Assembly: GCF_010669225.1 (NCBI RefSeq)
Contig: NZ_CP048627.1
Location: 1,253,292-1,317,291, forward strand
Reading direction: 5' to 3'
DNA: 64,000 nucleotides
Source: Megamonas funiformis
Lineage (GTDB): Bacteria > Bacillota > Negativicutes > Selenomonadales > Selenomonadaceae
The translations under genes were made by a program, and so were the position numbers. Under the pieces are notes generated by a model. That model was not told where the DNA came from, did no database searches, and saw nothing but the letters and a program-made list of their open reading frames with translations. This document shows positions 45,681 to 55,623 of this stretch, piece by piece (positions within the stretch are counted from its first letter, which is position 1; each line of letters begins with the position of its first letter).

Positions 45681-48600
45681 TTATCTTTGTTTAATTGAGT
45701 TTTTGCCTAAAAGATTTTTTAGATTATTGACTACAGTTTCACTGCCATCAATCCAAAATTCTCGATTGCCTTTAATCATTTTTTTACTGCTCATAAAATA
45801 CATATAAACAGGGCAAGGGCCAGCATTTTCTTGCAATGTTTCTGTTATTTTGCTAAAGAAAGCATTATCTTCTTGCTCTGGTTTTACAATAATACAAAAT
45901 TCTGGTGTATAATCTTCTAAACCAATTACTTTATCAGCGATGATTTTATTATTATCATCACTTTTATCTAATTTTCCTCTAACTACAACAGGAATATCTG
46001 GCACTAAATAATTAATATTATCATAAAATGCCTTTGGAAATACAATGACTTCTACTACACCTAAAAAGTCCTCGATTTCTAAAAAGCACATCATATCGCC
46101 TTTTTTTGTAGTTACTCTTTTTGCTTTGCGAATAATTCCTGCTACAGAGATATATTTTCCATCTTTTTGCTTTTCTAGACTTTCAATCGTAGTCAAATAC
46201 TGTATTTTTTCTCTATATTCTTCTAGTGGATGCCCTGTGATATAAAAGCCTGTGATTTCTTTTTCCATATTTAATAATTCTATTTTAGGAAATTCCTGCA
46301 TTTTTGGCATTTCCAATTTATCAATGCTCTTTTCTTCCTCCATAAAATCACCAAATAAATCCATCTGTCCACTAGCTAAATCTTTCTGACGTCTAGAGCC
46401 TAAATCCATAGCTTGATCTAAAACAGCCATATATTGAGCGCGATTATAACCCAAAGAATCAAATGCACCACATTTTATGAGATTTTCTAAAGCTCTTTTA
46501 TTGATACATCTACTGCTAACTCGTGAACAAAAATCTTCTAAAGATTTAAATAGACCATCTTTTTCACGAATATCTACAATCGTTTTTAAAGCATTTTCAC
46601 CTACATTTTTTACTGCAGCTAAACCAAAACGAATACTATTTTTATCTACAGTAAATGTATCACGACTAGCATTTATATCTGGTGGCAAAATATCAATTCC
46701 CATATGTTTACATTGTTCAATATATTCGCCAATTTTATTACTTGTCATCAAGCTAGTCAAAATAGCCGCCATAAATTCCTGCGGATAATGAGCTTTTAAA
46801 TATGCTGTTCGCCATGACACAAGTGCATAAGCAGCACTATGAGATTTATTAAAACCATAATCGGCAAAATGTAATAATAAATCAAAAATAGTTTCTGCGA
46901 GTTTATCATCTACACCATTATCTTTGGCACCTTTTAAGAAATTTTCTTTTTGCGACATCAAGACATCATGCTTTTTCTTACCCATTGCACGACGCAAAAT
47001 ATCAGCTTGCCCTAAAGTGAAACCAGCTAATACTTGAACTATCTGCATAACCTGTTCTTGATACAAAATCACGCCAAAAGTTTCTTTTAAAATTGGCTCT
47101 AAATCTGGATGAATATATGTTACTTTTTTTCTGCCATGTCTACCATTGATGAAATCTGTTACCATACCACTGCCCAAAGGCCCTGGTCGATACAATGCCA
47201 TAACAGGAATTAAATCAGCAAATCCAGTTGGTTGCAAATCTTTTACCAAAGTAGTCATGCCAGCAGACTCTAACTGAAATACTGCTCCTGTTTCTCCTCG
47301 ACAAAGCATTTGCGAAGTCTTTTCATCTTCAAGTGGAATTTCATCTAAATTTATCTCTATACCGCGATTATTTTTTATATTTGTCAAAGCATCAGCAATA
47401 ACAGTAAGTGTACGCAATCCCAAAAAGTCCATTTTCAATAGACCTAATTCTTCAACACAATCTTTATCATACTGAGTTACAAATGTACCTTCAGATATCT
47501 GAATAGGTACATAATCTGTAACAGGATCTTTAGAAATAACTACACCAGCAGCATGAGTTGAAGAATGGCGTGGCATACCTTCTACATCTTTGGCAAAATC
47601 AATTAATTTACGAACTTCAAGATTTTCTTGATATAAAGTCAACAACTCTGATGAATCTTTTAATGCTTTATCCAAAGTCATGCCTAATTCTTGCGGAATT
47701 AACTTTGCTATCTTATCCACTTCGTTATAAGGCATATTCATGACACGACCAACATCTCGCACTGCACCTTTTGCCGCCATCGTACCAAAAGTAATTATCT
47801 GTGCTACATGGTCATCGCCATATCTTCTTTTTACATATTCAATAACTTCATCTCTACGAATATAACAAAAGTCAATATCTATATCCGGCATTGTTACACG
47901 TTCAGGATTTAAAAAACGTTCAAAGAGTAAACTATATTTCAGTGGGTCAATATCTGTAATTCCCAAAATATACGCTACAATACTACCAGCTGCCGAACCA
48001 CGACCAGGCCCTACCGCTATATTTTGACTGCGAGCAAAATTTATAAAATCCCATACAATCAAAAAATAACTATCATAGCCCATGCGGTGAATAATAGATA
48101 ATTCATAATCTAGCCTTTGTTGTATTTCTTCTGTAACTTCAGCATATCTATTATGAATTTTTTCCTTACACAATTTATGCAAATACTGTTCATCAGTCAT
48201 ACCTTCTGGCAAAGGAAAGTTTGGTAAGTGTAAATGACCAAATTCAAAACTCACATTACAACGATTTGCAATTTCCAAAGTATTTGTAATAGCTTCTGGT
48301 GTATCTTTAAACAAAGCAAGCATTTCAGCACCAGATTTTAAATAGAAATCATCATTATAAAATTTCATTCTATCTTTATCATCTAAAGTTCTGCCTGTTT
48401 GTATACACAAAAGCACATCATGAAAATCATTGTCTTCTTTTTTTATATAATGTATATCATTTGTAGCCACTAATTTTAAATCATATTTTTGTGCTAAACT
48501 GATTAATCCTTTGTTCGCTTTAGCTTCTTCAGGAATTTGATGATTTTGAATTTCTAAAAAGAAATTATCTTTGCCAAAAATATCTACATATTCCTGCACT

Positions 48601-49115
48601 AATTTTTCCGCACGTTCCATATTATCACGAATAATTGCTTGAGGAATTTCGCCCGCTATACAACTGCTCAAACAAATAATACCTTCGTGATACTGACGCA
48701 ATAAATCTTTATCCACACGAGGTTTATAATACATACCTTCAATATTTGCTAGAGAAACCAATTTAATGAGATTTTGATATCCCTTATTATTTTCTGCTAA
48801 CAAAATTAGATGATAATAACGAGTGCCTTCCACTTCAAAATTATCAAAACGAGATTTTGGTGCTACATAAACTTCACAACCAATAATAGGCTTTATTCCT
48901 TGTTTCAAAGCTTCTTCATAAAAAGCAATCGTTCCATACATAGTACCATGGTCAGTGATCGCTATAGATTTCATGCCCAATTCTTTTGCGTGTGCAATTA
49001 ATTTTTTTACTCTACTAGCACCATCTAATAAGCTATATTCTGTATGCACATGCAAATGAGTAAAATCCATATGATTTTCAACTACAGTATTTACATCAGA
49101 TTTTTCTAATTTCAT
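45681..49115 (-). CDS. dnaE: DNA polymerase III alpha subunit DnaE
   Basis: A 1144-residue replicative polymerase. The PHP domain begins at HLHVHTEYSLLDGASR (residue about 20), the polymerase active site MPDIDIDF is near residue 408, and the helix-hairpin-helix and OB domains follow (VAGIIRKAKRVTTKKGDMM). The start ATG has an AGAGAGGT site. It is dnaE1-like in size. Confidence 0.95.
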   Translation of the reverse strand: MKLEKSDVNTVVENHMDFTHLHVHTEYSLLDGASRVKKLIAHAKELGMKSIAITDHGTMYGTIAFYEEALKQGIKPIIGCEVYVAPKSRFDNFEVEGTRYYHLILLAENNKGYQNLIKLVSLANIEGMYYKPRVDKDLLRQYHEGIICLSSCIAGEIPQAIIRDNMERAEKLVQEYVDIFGKDNFFLEIQNHQIPEEAKANKGLISLAQKYDLKLVATNDIHYIKKEDNDFHDVLLCIQTGRTLDDKDRMKFYNDDFYLKSGAEMLALFKDTPEAITNTLEIANRCNVSFEFGHLHLPNFPLPEGMTDEQYLHKLCKEKIHNRYAEVTEEIQQRLDYELSIIHRMGYDSYFLIVWDFINFARSQNIAVGPGRGSAAGSIVAYILGITDIDPLKYSLLFERFLNPERVTMPDIDIDFCYIRRDEVIEYVKRRYGDDHVAQIITFGTMAAKGAVRDVGRVMNMPYNEVDKIAKLIPQELGMTLDKALKDSSELLTLYQENLEVRKLIDFAKDVEGMPRHSSTHAAGVVISKDPVTDYVPIQISEGTFVTQYDKDCVEELGLLKMDFLGLRTLTVIADALTNIKNNRGIEINLDEIPLEDEKTSQMLCRGETGAVFQLESAGMTTLVKDLQPTGFADLIPVMALYRPGPLGSGMVTDFINGRHGRKKVTYIHPDLEPILKETFGVILYQEQVMQIVQVLAGFTLGQADILRRAMGKKKHDVLMSQKENFLKGAKDNGVDDKLAETIFDLLLHFADYGFNKSHSAAYALVSWRTAYLKAHYPQEFMAAILTSLMTSNKIGEYIEQCKHMGIDILPPDINASRDTFTVDKNSIRFGLAAVKNVGENALKTIVDIREKDGLFKSLEDFCSRVSSRCINKRALENLIKCGAFDSLGYNRAQYMAVLDQAMDLGSRRQKDLASGQMDLFGDFMEEEKSIDKLEMPKMQEFPKIELLNMEKEITGFYITGHPLEEYREKIQYLTTIESLEKQKDGKYISVAGIIRKAKRVTTKKGDMMCFLEIEDFLGVVEVIVFPKAFYDNINYLVPDIPVVVRGKLDKSDDNNKIIADKVIGLEDYTPEFCIIVKPEQEDNAFFSKITETLQENAGPCPVYMYFMSSKKMIKGNREFWIDGSETVVNNLKNLLGKNSIKQR

Positions 49116-49267
49116 TATGACCTCTCTTTCTAAAATAATAAAATATCTTCAAAAATAAAATTAAAGCTAATATATTAAGTAAAATAATTTTAACATATGA
49201 TTATTATAAAGAAAATAAATCTATACCAAATATAAAAGCTTCTTTTTCTTCATTAAAATAACAATAT

Positions 49268-49307
49268 AAAAAAGAAGATAATTTAAACATTCCATCAATT
49301 ATCTTCT
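49268..49307 (-). terminator. Minus-strand terminator in the dnaE upstream gap
   Basis: AGAAGATAATT (49273-49283) pairs with AATTATCTTCT (49297-49307), with a T run on the minus strand. Confidence 0.75.
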
Positions 49308-49527
49308 AATATAAAAATTTATGATTTAGTTTTATTTTTCACTATGTTTACAAATTATTAATAAACTATATCTTCATTTTCCATCAAATATATAATAAGT
49401 CATAAAATTACTTATTTAACTCATTATTTTTAAAATAAATAGCATAATACCTTGTTTTTTAACTATTATTTATCATTATTAATATCTTAATCTACCTATT
49501 TTTTATTATAATCATTATTATAATTAT

Positions 49528-49590
49528 TCAGATTAACATTTTTATTGATATCCTATATTTTAAGAAATGCTTTTTCATGTAATTTTCCAT
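49528..49590 (-). CDS. Possible 20-residue leader or decayed gene start
   Basis: A minus-strand micro-ORF, MENYMKKHFLKYRISIKMLI, has an AGAGGTG site (49605-49599) with ideal spacing and an extended -10 (TGATAAAAT, 49634-49626) nearby. Downstream frames quickly stop. It could be a leader peptide, a relic gene, or chance. The rest of the 625-bp gap (49116-49741) shows nothing else I can support. Confidence 0.3.
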   Translation of the reverse strand: MENYMKKHFLKYRISIKMLI

Positions 49591-49741
49591 TACACAAACA
49601 CCTCTTTTCAACATATTTTGTCTTTATTTTATCACAAGTGTTGTGTAACATAAATCTATTATTACTAATAAAATATATTTCTACCCAAAATATTGTAAAT
49701 ATGTTATTATATACATATTAATTTATAAAGAAGGTGTTTAA

Positions 49742-51157
49742 ATGGAGTTATTGAATTCATTAGTCGGTCAAATCAATGATATTTTATGGAGTTATGTTTT
49801 AATTATTTTACTTATCGGTGCTGGTATTATTTTTACTATTCGTACAAAATTTGTACAAATAAGATTTATCAAAGAAATGATACGTCTTATTGCTGGTGAT
49901 GCAGGCAATAAAATGGAAGGACAACAAATTTCTTCCTTCCAGGCTTTCTGTGTAAGTACAGCTTCTCGTGTAGGTGTTGGTAATATTGCTGGTATTGCTA
50001 TTGCAGTAGTTCTCGGCGGTCCAGGTGCTATCTTCTGGATGTGGATTATTGCTATCTTAGGTTCTGCAACTGGTTTTGTGGAAAGTACTTTAGCACAGAT
50101 TTACAAAGTACCTCGTACTGATAGCAATGGCTATCTTGGTGGTCCTGCTTATTACATTAATAATGCACTTCATAGCCCTAAAACAGCTGTATTCTTTGCT
50201 ATCTTAATCAGTATTACTTATGGACTTATCTTCAATTCTGTACAATCCAATACGATTTCCTTATCTTTACAAACTGCATTCAATTTTGATGCTACTATGA
50301 TTGGTATTGTTATTGCTGTATTCTCTGGAATTGTAGTATTTGGTGGTTTACATCGCATTGCTAAAGTTACTGAATACATGGTGCCTATCATGGCTGGTAT
50401 TTATTTACTTATCGCTTTTGCTATCACTATATATAATATTTCAGAATTACCAACTGTTTTATCTGTCATCTTCAAAGATGCTTGGGGTATTGAATCTGTT
50501 GCTGGTGGTAGCTTTGGTGCTGCTATCATGACAGGTATTAAACGTGGATTATTCTCCAATGAAGCTGGTATGGGTTCTGTTCCAAATGCCGCAGCTACTG
50601 CTGAAGTAAGTCACCCTGTAAAACAAGGTCTTATCCAAGCTTTTGGTGTATTCGTAGATACATTATTTATCTGTACTGCTTCTGCTTTCATCGTATTATT
50701 CAGCAGTGATTATCAAGCAACAGGTTTAACTGGTATTCAGCTCATTCAATACGATTTAAGCTTATATTTTGGTGATATCGCTACAACTGGTATAGCTATT
50801 ATCGTTTTATTATTTGCATTTACTTCTATCGTAGGTAACTACTATTATGGAGAAATCAATATAAAACACTTGTCTGATAACCCATTATATTTAAATATTT
50901 TCCGTATTCTTGTTGTAATTATGGTATTCTTCGGCTCTGTTGCTGAATTGAGCTTAGTTTGGAATTTAGCAGACTTATTCATGGCTTTAATGGCAATCAC
51001 AAATATCATTGCTATTTTACTCTTAGGCAAATATGCTTTTATTGCTTTAGATGATTATACTCAACAGAAAAAACAAGGTATTAAAGATCCTGTATTTAAA
51101 GCTAGTATCTTACCAAAACAAGACGGTATTTATTGGTGGAAAGATGACAATAAATAA
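49742..51157 (+). CDS. Sodium:alanine symporter (AGCS family)
   Basis: A 471-residue membrane protein with about 11 helices. SRVGVGNIAGIAIAVVLGGPGA and NEAGMGSVPNAAATAEVSHP are AGCS signatures. It imports alanine and sometimes glycine with Na+ (or H+). Monocistronic with strong following terminator. Confidence 0.93.
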   Translation: MELLNSLVGQINDILWSYVLIILLIGAGIIFTIRTKFVQIRFIKEMIRLIAGDAGNKMEGQQISSFQAFCVSTASRVGVGNIAGIAIAVVLGGPGAIFWMWIIAILGSATGFVESTLAQIYKVPRTDSNGYLGGPAYYINNALHSPKTAVFFAILISITYGLIFNSVQSNTISLSLQTAFNFDATMIGIVIAVFSGIVVFGGLHRIAKVTEYMVPIMAGIYLLIAFAITIYNISELPTVLSVIFKDAWGIESVAGGSFGAAIMTGIKRGLFSNEAGMGSVPNAAATAEVSHPVKQGLIQAFGVFVDTLFICTASAFIVLFSSDYQATGLTGIQLIQYDLSLYFGDIATTGIAIIVLLFAFTSIVGNYYYGEINIKHLSDNPLYLNIFRILVVIMVFFGSVAELSLVWNLADLFMALMAITNIIAILLLGKYAFIALDDYTQQKKQGIKDPVFKASILPKQDGIYWWKDDNK

Positions 51158-51167
51158 TTATTAAACA

Positions 51168-51209
51168 TAAAAAGACTTGATTTTAAAATTTATAAATCAA
51201 GTCTTTTTT
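51168..51209 (+). terminator. Intrinsic terminator
   Basis: AAAGACTTGATTT (51171-51183) pairs with AAATCAAGTCTTT (51194-51206) followed by T. Confidence 0.9.
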
Positions 51210-51332
51210 ATATCATAAATAAATACACTTTTACAATTTATTACGCAAATAATAAAAAGTTATAACATTACAATAATAAAAAATAAAAATAGAGAAAAAT
51301 GTTTTAAAATCATACATAAAATTAAAATATTA

Positions 51333-51361
51333 TAGACAATATAAATATTTACCTGTATAAT
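51333..51361 (+). promoter_or_regulatory. dapA promoter
   Basis: TAGACA (51333-51338), 17-bp spacer, TATAAT (51356-51361). No lysine riboswitch is visible in the leader. Confidence 0.7.
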
Positions 51362-51404
51362 TTATGATAACACATCAAAAGATGGCATTAAGGAGGCTTT
51401 CTTT

Positions 51405-52301
51405 ATGGAGAAAGATGTAATATTTAAAGGTGCAGGCGTAGCTATTGCTACTCCATTTTATGAAAACGGAAACGGTATCAATTATGATGAATTAGCTCGT
51501 TTAATTGATTTCAACTTAAACAATGGTACAGACGCTATCATAATTGCTGGTACAAGTGGCGAATCTGCTACAATGACAGATGAAGAACATGAAGAAATTA
51601 TTAAATTTACTGTTGACTATGTAAATAAACGTGTTCCTGTTATTGCAGGTACTGGTTCTAATGATACTAGATATGCTATTAATTTATCTCAACATGCAGA
51701 TAAAGCAGGTGCTGATGCTTTATTAGTAGTTACTCCATATTATAATAAATGTACACAAAAAGGACTTATCAAACATTTCACATCTATTGCTGATAATGTA
51801 AATGTACCTATCATTCTTTATGATGTACCATCTCGTACAGGTGTAGGTATTACACCAGAAACTTACGCTGTTTTAGCAGAACATCCACGCATTGCAGCAG
51901 TTAAAGAAGCTAGTGGCAATATCAGTCAAGTTGCTGAAACAATGTCTCTTTGCGGTGATAAACTCACTTTCTATTCTGGTAATGATGACCAAATCGTTCC
52001 ATTATTATCTTTAGGTGCAAAAGGTGTTATCTCCGTACTTTCCAACGTTATGCCACAAGAAACACATGATATGTGCCAATTATTCTTTGATGGCAAAGTT
52101 GAAGAAGCAGCGAAAAAACAAATTGAATATTTCCCATTAATCAAAGCATTATTCTGTGAAGTAAATCCAATTCCTGTAAAAGTTGCACTTCGTTTAATGG
52201 GCTTTGATATGGGTCCTTTACGCATGCCACTTTGCGAAATGGAAGATGCTCATCTTGAACAATTAAAAACAGCAATGCGTAAATTTAACTTAATCAAATA
52301 A
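51405..52301 (+). CDS. dapA: 4-hydroxy-tetrahydrodipicolinate synthase
   Basis: A 298-residue TIM-barrel enzyme of lysine/diaminopimelate synthesis. AGTSGESATMTDEEH, TPYYNKCTQKG with the catalytic Tyr, DVPSRTGVGI and the Schiff-base Lys in AAVKEASGN are in place. The Tyr and Arg positions favour DapA over the sialic-acid lyase, although family members do cross-react. It is transcribed alone. Confidence 0.92.
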   Translation: MEKDVIFKGAGVAIATPFYENGNGINYDELARLIDFNLNNGTDAIIIAGTSGESATMTDEEHEEIIKFTVDYVNKRVPVIAGTGSNDTRYAINLSQHADKAGADALLVVTPYYNKCTQKGLIKHFTSIADNVNVPIILYDVPSRTGVGITPETYAVLAEHPRIAAVKEASGNISQVAETMSLCGDKLTFYSGNDDQIVPLLSLGAKGVISVLSNVMPQETHDMCQLFFDGKVEEAAKKQIEYFPLIKALFCEVNPIPVKVALRLMGFDMGPLRMPLCEMEDAHLEQLKTAMRKFNLIK

Positions 52302-52315
52302 TTTTATACTTAACT

Positions 52316-52368
52316 AAAAAACACTTTCTAACTTAGAAAATATCTAAAATTAGAAAGTGTTTTTTTTA
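52316..52368. terminator. Bidirectional intrinsic terminator
   Basis: AACACTTTCTAA (52320-52331) pairs with TTAGAAAGTGTT (52350-52361), T-rich tail; shared with the convergent gene. Confidence 0.88.
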
Positions 52369-53226
52369 ATTTCTATCGCCAGCGGCATATTTACCAGTAT
52401 CAATATCTAAAACAGGACGAAGTGGTTCGATTAAAGAATCTTCATATCTACAAATCCATTGAACTTCTGGTGTCATTTTGCCCTCATCATTCATGCCATC
52501 AATGGTATCGCCATCTTTAATCATGATATTATCATTATTCAAAATATAACGAGCTAAGCTATATGCAAGATTAGCTACTTTATTAGGGTTCATACCTTTG
52601 AAATGGAATTGTACATCACTTAAACCAATATTAGCCAATCCTACACTATCTACAATGAATTCATTTGTATTAGGCACATTGAAGAAACGAATATTAACCA
52701 TACTATATAAATATTTAACTATACCTGTTTCTTTTAAATTCTTAATGGATTGTGCTAATTGTAATTTACCTGCTGATTTTATCCAAATAGCTTGACATTT
52801 AGGATATAATTTTAAAGCTACATTAAGCCAATCCACTAACATAATAGCACGTTCTTTAGGAATTTGTCTTTGAGCATTTACATCCCATATTTTTACAGCA
52901 TATTTATATTTACTCAATAATTCTTCACTGTTAGCTACATTCCAAATCTGTGTGCGTTCAAATTCACTTACAGCTACTTTATCATCAAAATCTGTTATAT
53001 TTCCCATAGCAAGTACTACTGGAGAAGTTGTATTATCTTCATTATATGCTACAAATTTATCTACGCTAAATTCAATATCATTTTCATCTCTATTGATGAT
53101 ATTTATATCACCAAATATTTTTCTAGCTTCACGAAAAATAGCATTTGCAGTAGGTCTTGTTGGCATTTCTTCAAAAAGCAATTCAATAGCTACTAATTTA
53201 CTAATATTTTCTACTAAATTTTCCAT
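52366..53226 (-). CDS. DUF4261 domain protein
   Basis: A 286-residue soluble protein. LVAIELLFEEMPTRPTANAI at the N-terminus and the DUF4261-like C-terminal part (NIRFFNVPNTNEFIVDSVGL, VQFHFKGMNP) are recognisable. Function is unknown. Single gene. Confidence 0.75.
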   Translation of the reverse strand: MENLVENISKLVAIELLFEEMPTRPTANAIFREARKIFGDINIINRDENDIEFSVDKFVAYNEDNTTSPVVLAMGNITDFDDKVAVSEFERTQIWNVANSEELLSKYKYAVKIWDVNAQRQIPKERAIMLVDWLNVALKLYPKCQAIWIKSAGKLQLAQSIKNLKETGIVKYLYSMVNIRFFNVPNTNEFIVDSVGLANIGLSDVQFHFKGMNPNKVANLAYSLARYILNNDNIMIKDGDTIDGMNDEGKMTPEVQWICRYEDSLIEPLRPVLDIDTGKYAAGDRN

Positions 53227-53327
53227 AAATCTACCTCAAATAAAAATTTATATTCACAAAAAAGAAGATACCATTTTTCTATGGTACCTTCTTTGATACG
53301 TATTAAACTTTAAACAATTTCAGATGA

Positions 53328-53672
53328 TTATTCTTCTGCTTCAAGTTTATCCATTAATTCTTCATAAGCTTGTTGAGCAATTTCAAATTCTTCATCTGTT
53401 GGTTCAATATATTCAACTTCACCATTTTCATCTTTAACGATTTTTGCTAAGATTACATCTACTTCTTCTTCGCAACCGCATTCTTCATCATGTTCATGGC
53501 ATTCACATTCTTCATCGCCATCAATGCTAACTAAAATAGCATATTTATCGCTACCTGCATCGAAAACCATTTCTTCTACATAATTGTATTCATTACCTTC
53601 TTCATCAGTAATAACAACTACAGTACCTTCAGTATCTTCTTCAACAACGGAATTGTTTTTTAATTCTTCCAT
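53328..53672 (-). CDS. DUF1292 family protein with acidic Cys/His insert
   Basis: A 114-residue, very acidic protein. VVITDEEGNEYNYVEEMVF and YAILVSIDGDE match DUF1292, normally about 90 residues. Between them and the usual end is a stretch with Cys and His, ECECHEHDEECGCEEE, that resembles a metal-binding insertion. Function unknown. Confidence 0.8.
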   Translation of the reverse strand: MEELKNNSVVEEDTEGTVVVITDEEGNEYNYVEEMVFDAGSDKYAILVSIDGDEECECHEHDEECGCEEEVDVILAKIVKDENGEVEYIEPTDEEFEIAQQAYEELMDKLEAEE

Positions 53673-53776
53673 TATATAATCCTCCTAAGATTTAACTTTA
53701 CTCTAATCATAACATATTTCTTTCTTCTTGCCAAAATATTTATCGTAAAAAGTAGATAAATATTTCATTAAAAATC

Positions 53777-55390
53777 TTAGCTAATGCCAAAATCCTTGAA
53801 TAAACGTTTAACATATCGCCAACCTTTTTGAATTGTATTCATAGCTGCTGGCATAAGTTCTGGATTTTTAACCACAAGATTAATAATTCTGCGACGTAAT
53901 TGTCTATAATCTGCATCAACATCAACAAAGAAGTCTTCCATATCTTTTTCCACAGATACTTGAGGTATATTAGCAGCTTTGATTTCACAAGTATTCTTCG
54001 TCATGATAGCTCTATCTGCATAAAATGGAATATACGCATTCCAGCCGAATTCTTCTTCAATCATTTCTTTTACAGCTTTACTAGCAGTAGCTTCACCATG
54101 TACTACAAATACCTGTTTAGCATTATACATAGTTAAATGTTGTAACCATTCTTCCATCTGTGAATAATCAGCATGAGCAGAAAATCCGTCCATATTTACA
54201 ATTCTAGCTTTTACACTGATTTCTTCACCTAAGACTTTTACTTTTTTAGCGCCTTCTAATAATTTTCTACCTAAACTTCCTTCTGCTTGATAACCTACAA
54301 ATAAAATTGTAGATTCTGGACGCCAAAGATTATGTTTTAAATGATGAAGTACACGTCCAGCGTCCGCCATACCACTAGCCGATAAAATAATATGTGAACT
54401 TTCTTCTGTATTTAAGGCCTTAGATTCATTTGCACTTTCACAAAGACGCAACTGTGGCATCTGTGGTAATTTACCATGTTTTCTAATATATTCAGTTGCT
54501 TCATCATCAAAATATTTTGTATTCTTGGCAAAAATTCTTGTAGCTTCAACAGCAAGTGGGCTATCTACTACAACTGAATAATCCTCTATGCGATTGGCTT
54601 TCCATAATTTGAATAGATAATATAACATTGTTTGTGTACGACCAACTGCAAATGATGGAATAATTAAATTTCCGCCTCTATCCATAGTATCATTTATAAT
54701 TTCTGCTAATGGAGTTTCTTTATCATAAATTTGATGTTTACGATCACCATAAGTAGACTCAATTACTAAATAATCTGCTTCTTTTATATGTGTAGGGTCT
54801 TTTATAATAGGCTGGTCAGGTTGCCCCAAATCGCCTGTAAATACAATTTTAGTTTCTTCGCCATTTTCCGTTACATAAACTTCAATAATTGCTGACCCCA
54901 TGATATGACCAGCATCTTTATAAATAGCTCGTATTCCTTTTACTGGATTGATTTCTTGATCATAATCAATTGGCACAAATTGTTTTAATGAAGCCATAGC
55001 ATCATCAATAGTATATAAAGGAGCTATTGGTGTTTTTCCCATACGTTGCCCTTTACGATTTGTTATTTGCGCATCAGACTCTTGGATATGTGCACTATCT
55101 GGGAGCATGATATTTACTAAATCGCAAGTCGCTTTTGTCGCATATATATCGCCCTTAAATCCTTGTTTACATAACTTAGGAATAAGACCGCAATGGTCAA
55201 CATGAGCGTGAGTTAAAAGTACGCAATCTATATCTGACGGTACAAAACGAAAATCATTGTAGTTTAAATCACGTAAATTTCTCGCACCTTGAAACATACC
55301 ACAATCAATCAAAACTTTATGGTCATTTGCTTCTAATAAATAACAAGAACCTGTAACTGTATGAGCCGCACCTAAAAATTGTAAATTCAT
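53777..55390 (-). CDS. Metallo-beta-lactamase/beta-CASP RNA- or DNA-processing nuclease
   Basis: A 537-residue enzyme. HAHVDHCGLIPKL (HxHxDH), TGDLGQPDQPI, the beta-CASP segment FAVGRTQTMLYYL, FSAHADYSQMEEWL and VHGEATASKA (motif C) form the usual set. Relatives are CPSF-73/RNase J-like; the exact substrate is unknown. A C-terminal helical extension of about 70 residues follows. Confidence 0.88.
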   Translation of the reverse strand: MNLQFLGAAHTVTGSCYLLEANDHKVLIDCGMFQGARNLRDLNYNDFRFVPSDIDCVLLTHAHVDHCGLIPKLCKQGFKGDIYATKATCDLVNIMLPDSAHIQESDAQITNRKGQRMGKTPIAPLYTIDDAMASLKQFVPIDYDQEINPVKGIRAIYKDAGHIMGSAIIEVYVTENGEETKIVFTGDLGQPDQPIIKDPTHIKEADYLVIESTYGDRKHQIYDKETPLAEIINDTMDRGGNLIIPSFAVGRTQTMLYYLFKLWKANRIEDYSVVVDSPLAVEATRIFAKNTKYFDDEATEYIRKHGKLPQMPQLRLCESANESKALNTEESSHIILSASGMADAGRVLHHLKHNLWRPESTILFVGYQAEGSLGRKLLEGAKKVKVLGEEISVKARIVNMDGFSAHADYSQMEEWLQHLTMYNAKQVFVVHGEATASKAVKEMIEEEFGWNAYIPFYADRAIMTKNTCEIKAANIPQVSVEKDMEDFFVDVDADYRQLRRRIINLVVKNPELMPAAMNTIQKGWRYVKRLFKDFGIS

Positions 55391-55623
55391 AAAAACCCCT
55401 CCTTCATTAAGGATTTCGATTGTTTTATTTATACTGTATATATTCTAAAAATACAAATTAAAACCCTTTAAAACTTTCATTAAAATCTCATTAAATAATA
55501 TGCTCTTTCAAATCTTTATAAAAAAGTAATAAAATCGCAAGAATTCTGCCATAGGATTAGATAAATAAATAATTTATACTTTGTTACGTGATTTATTAAT
55601 TTTATTTTTATGGAGGGAGCATT

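Noticed and set aside
51210-51404. Lysine riboswitch in front of dapA
   Set aside because: The leader after the mapped promoter is only about 40 bases and lacks the lysine aptamer elements.
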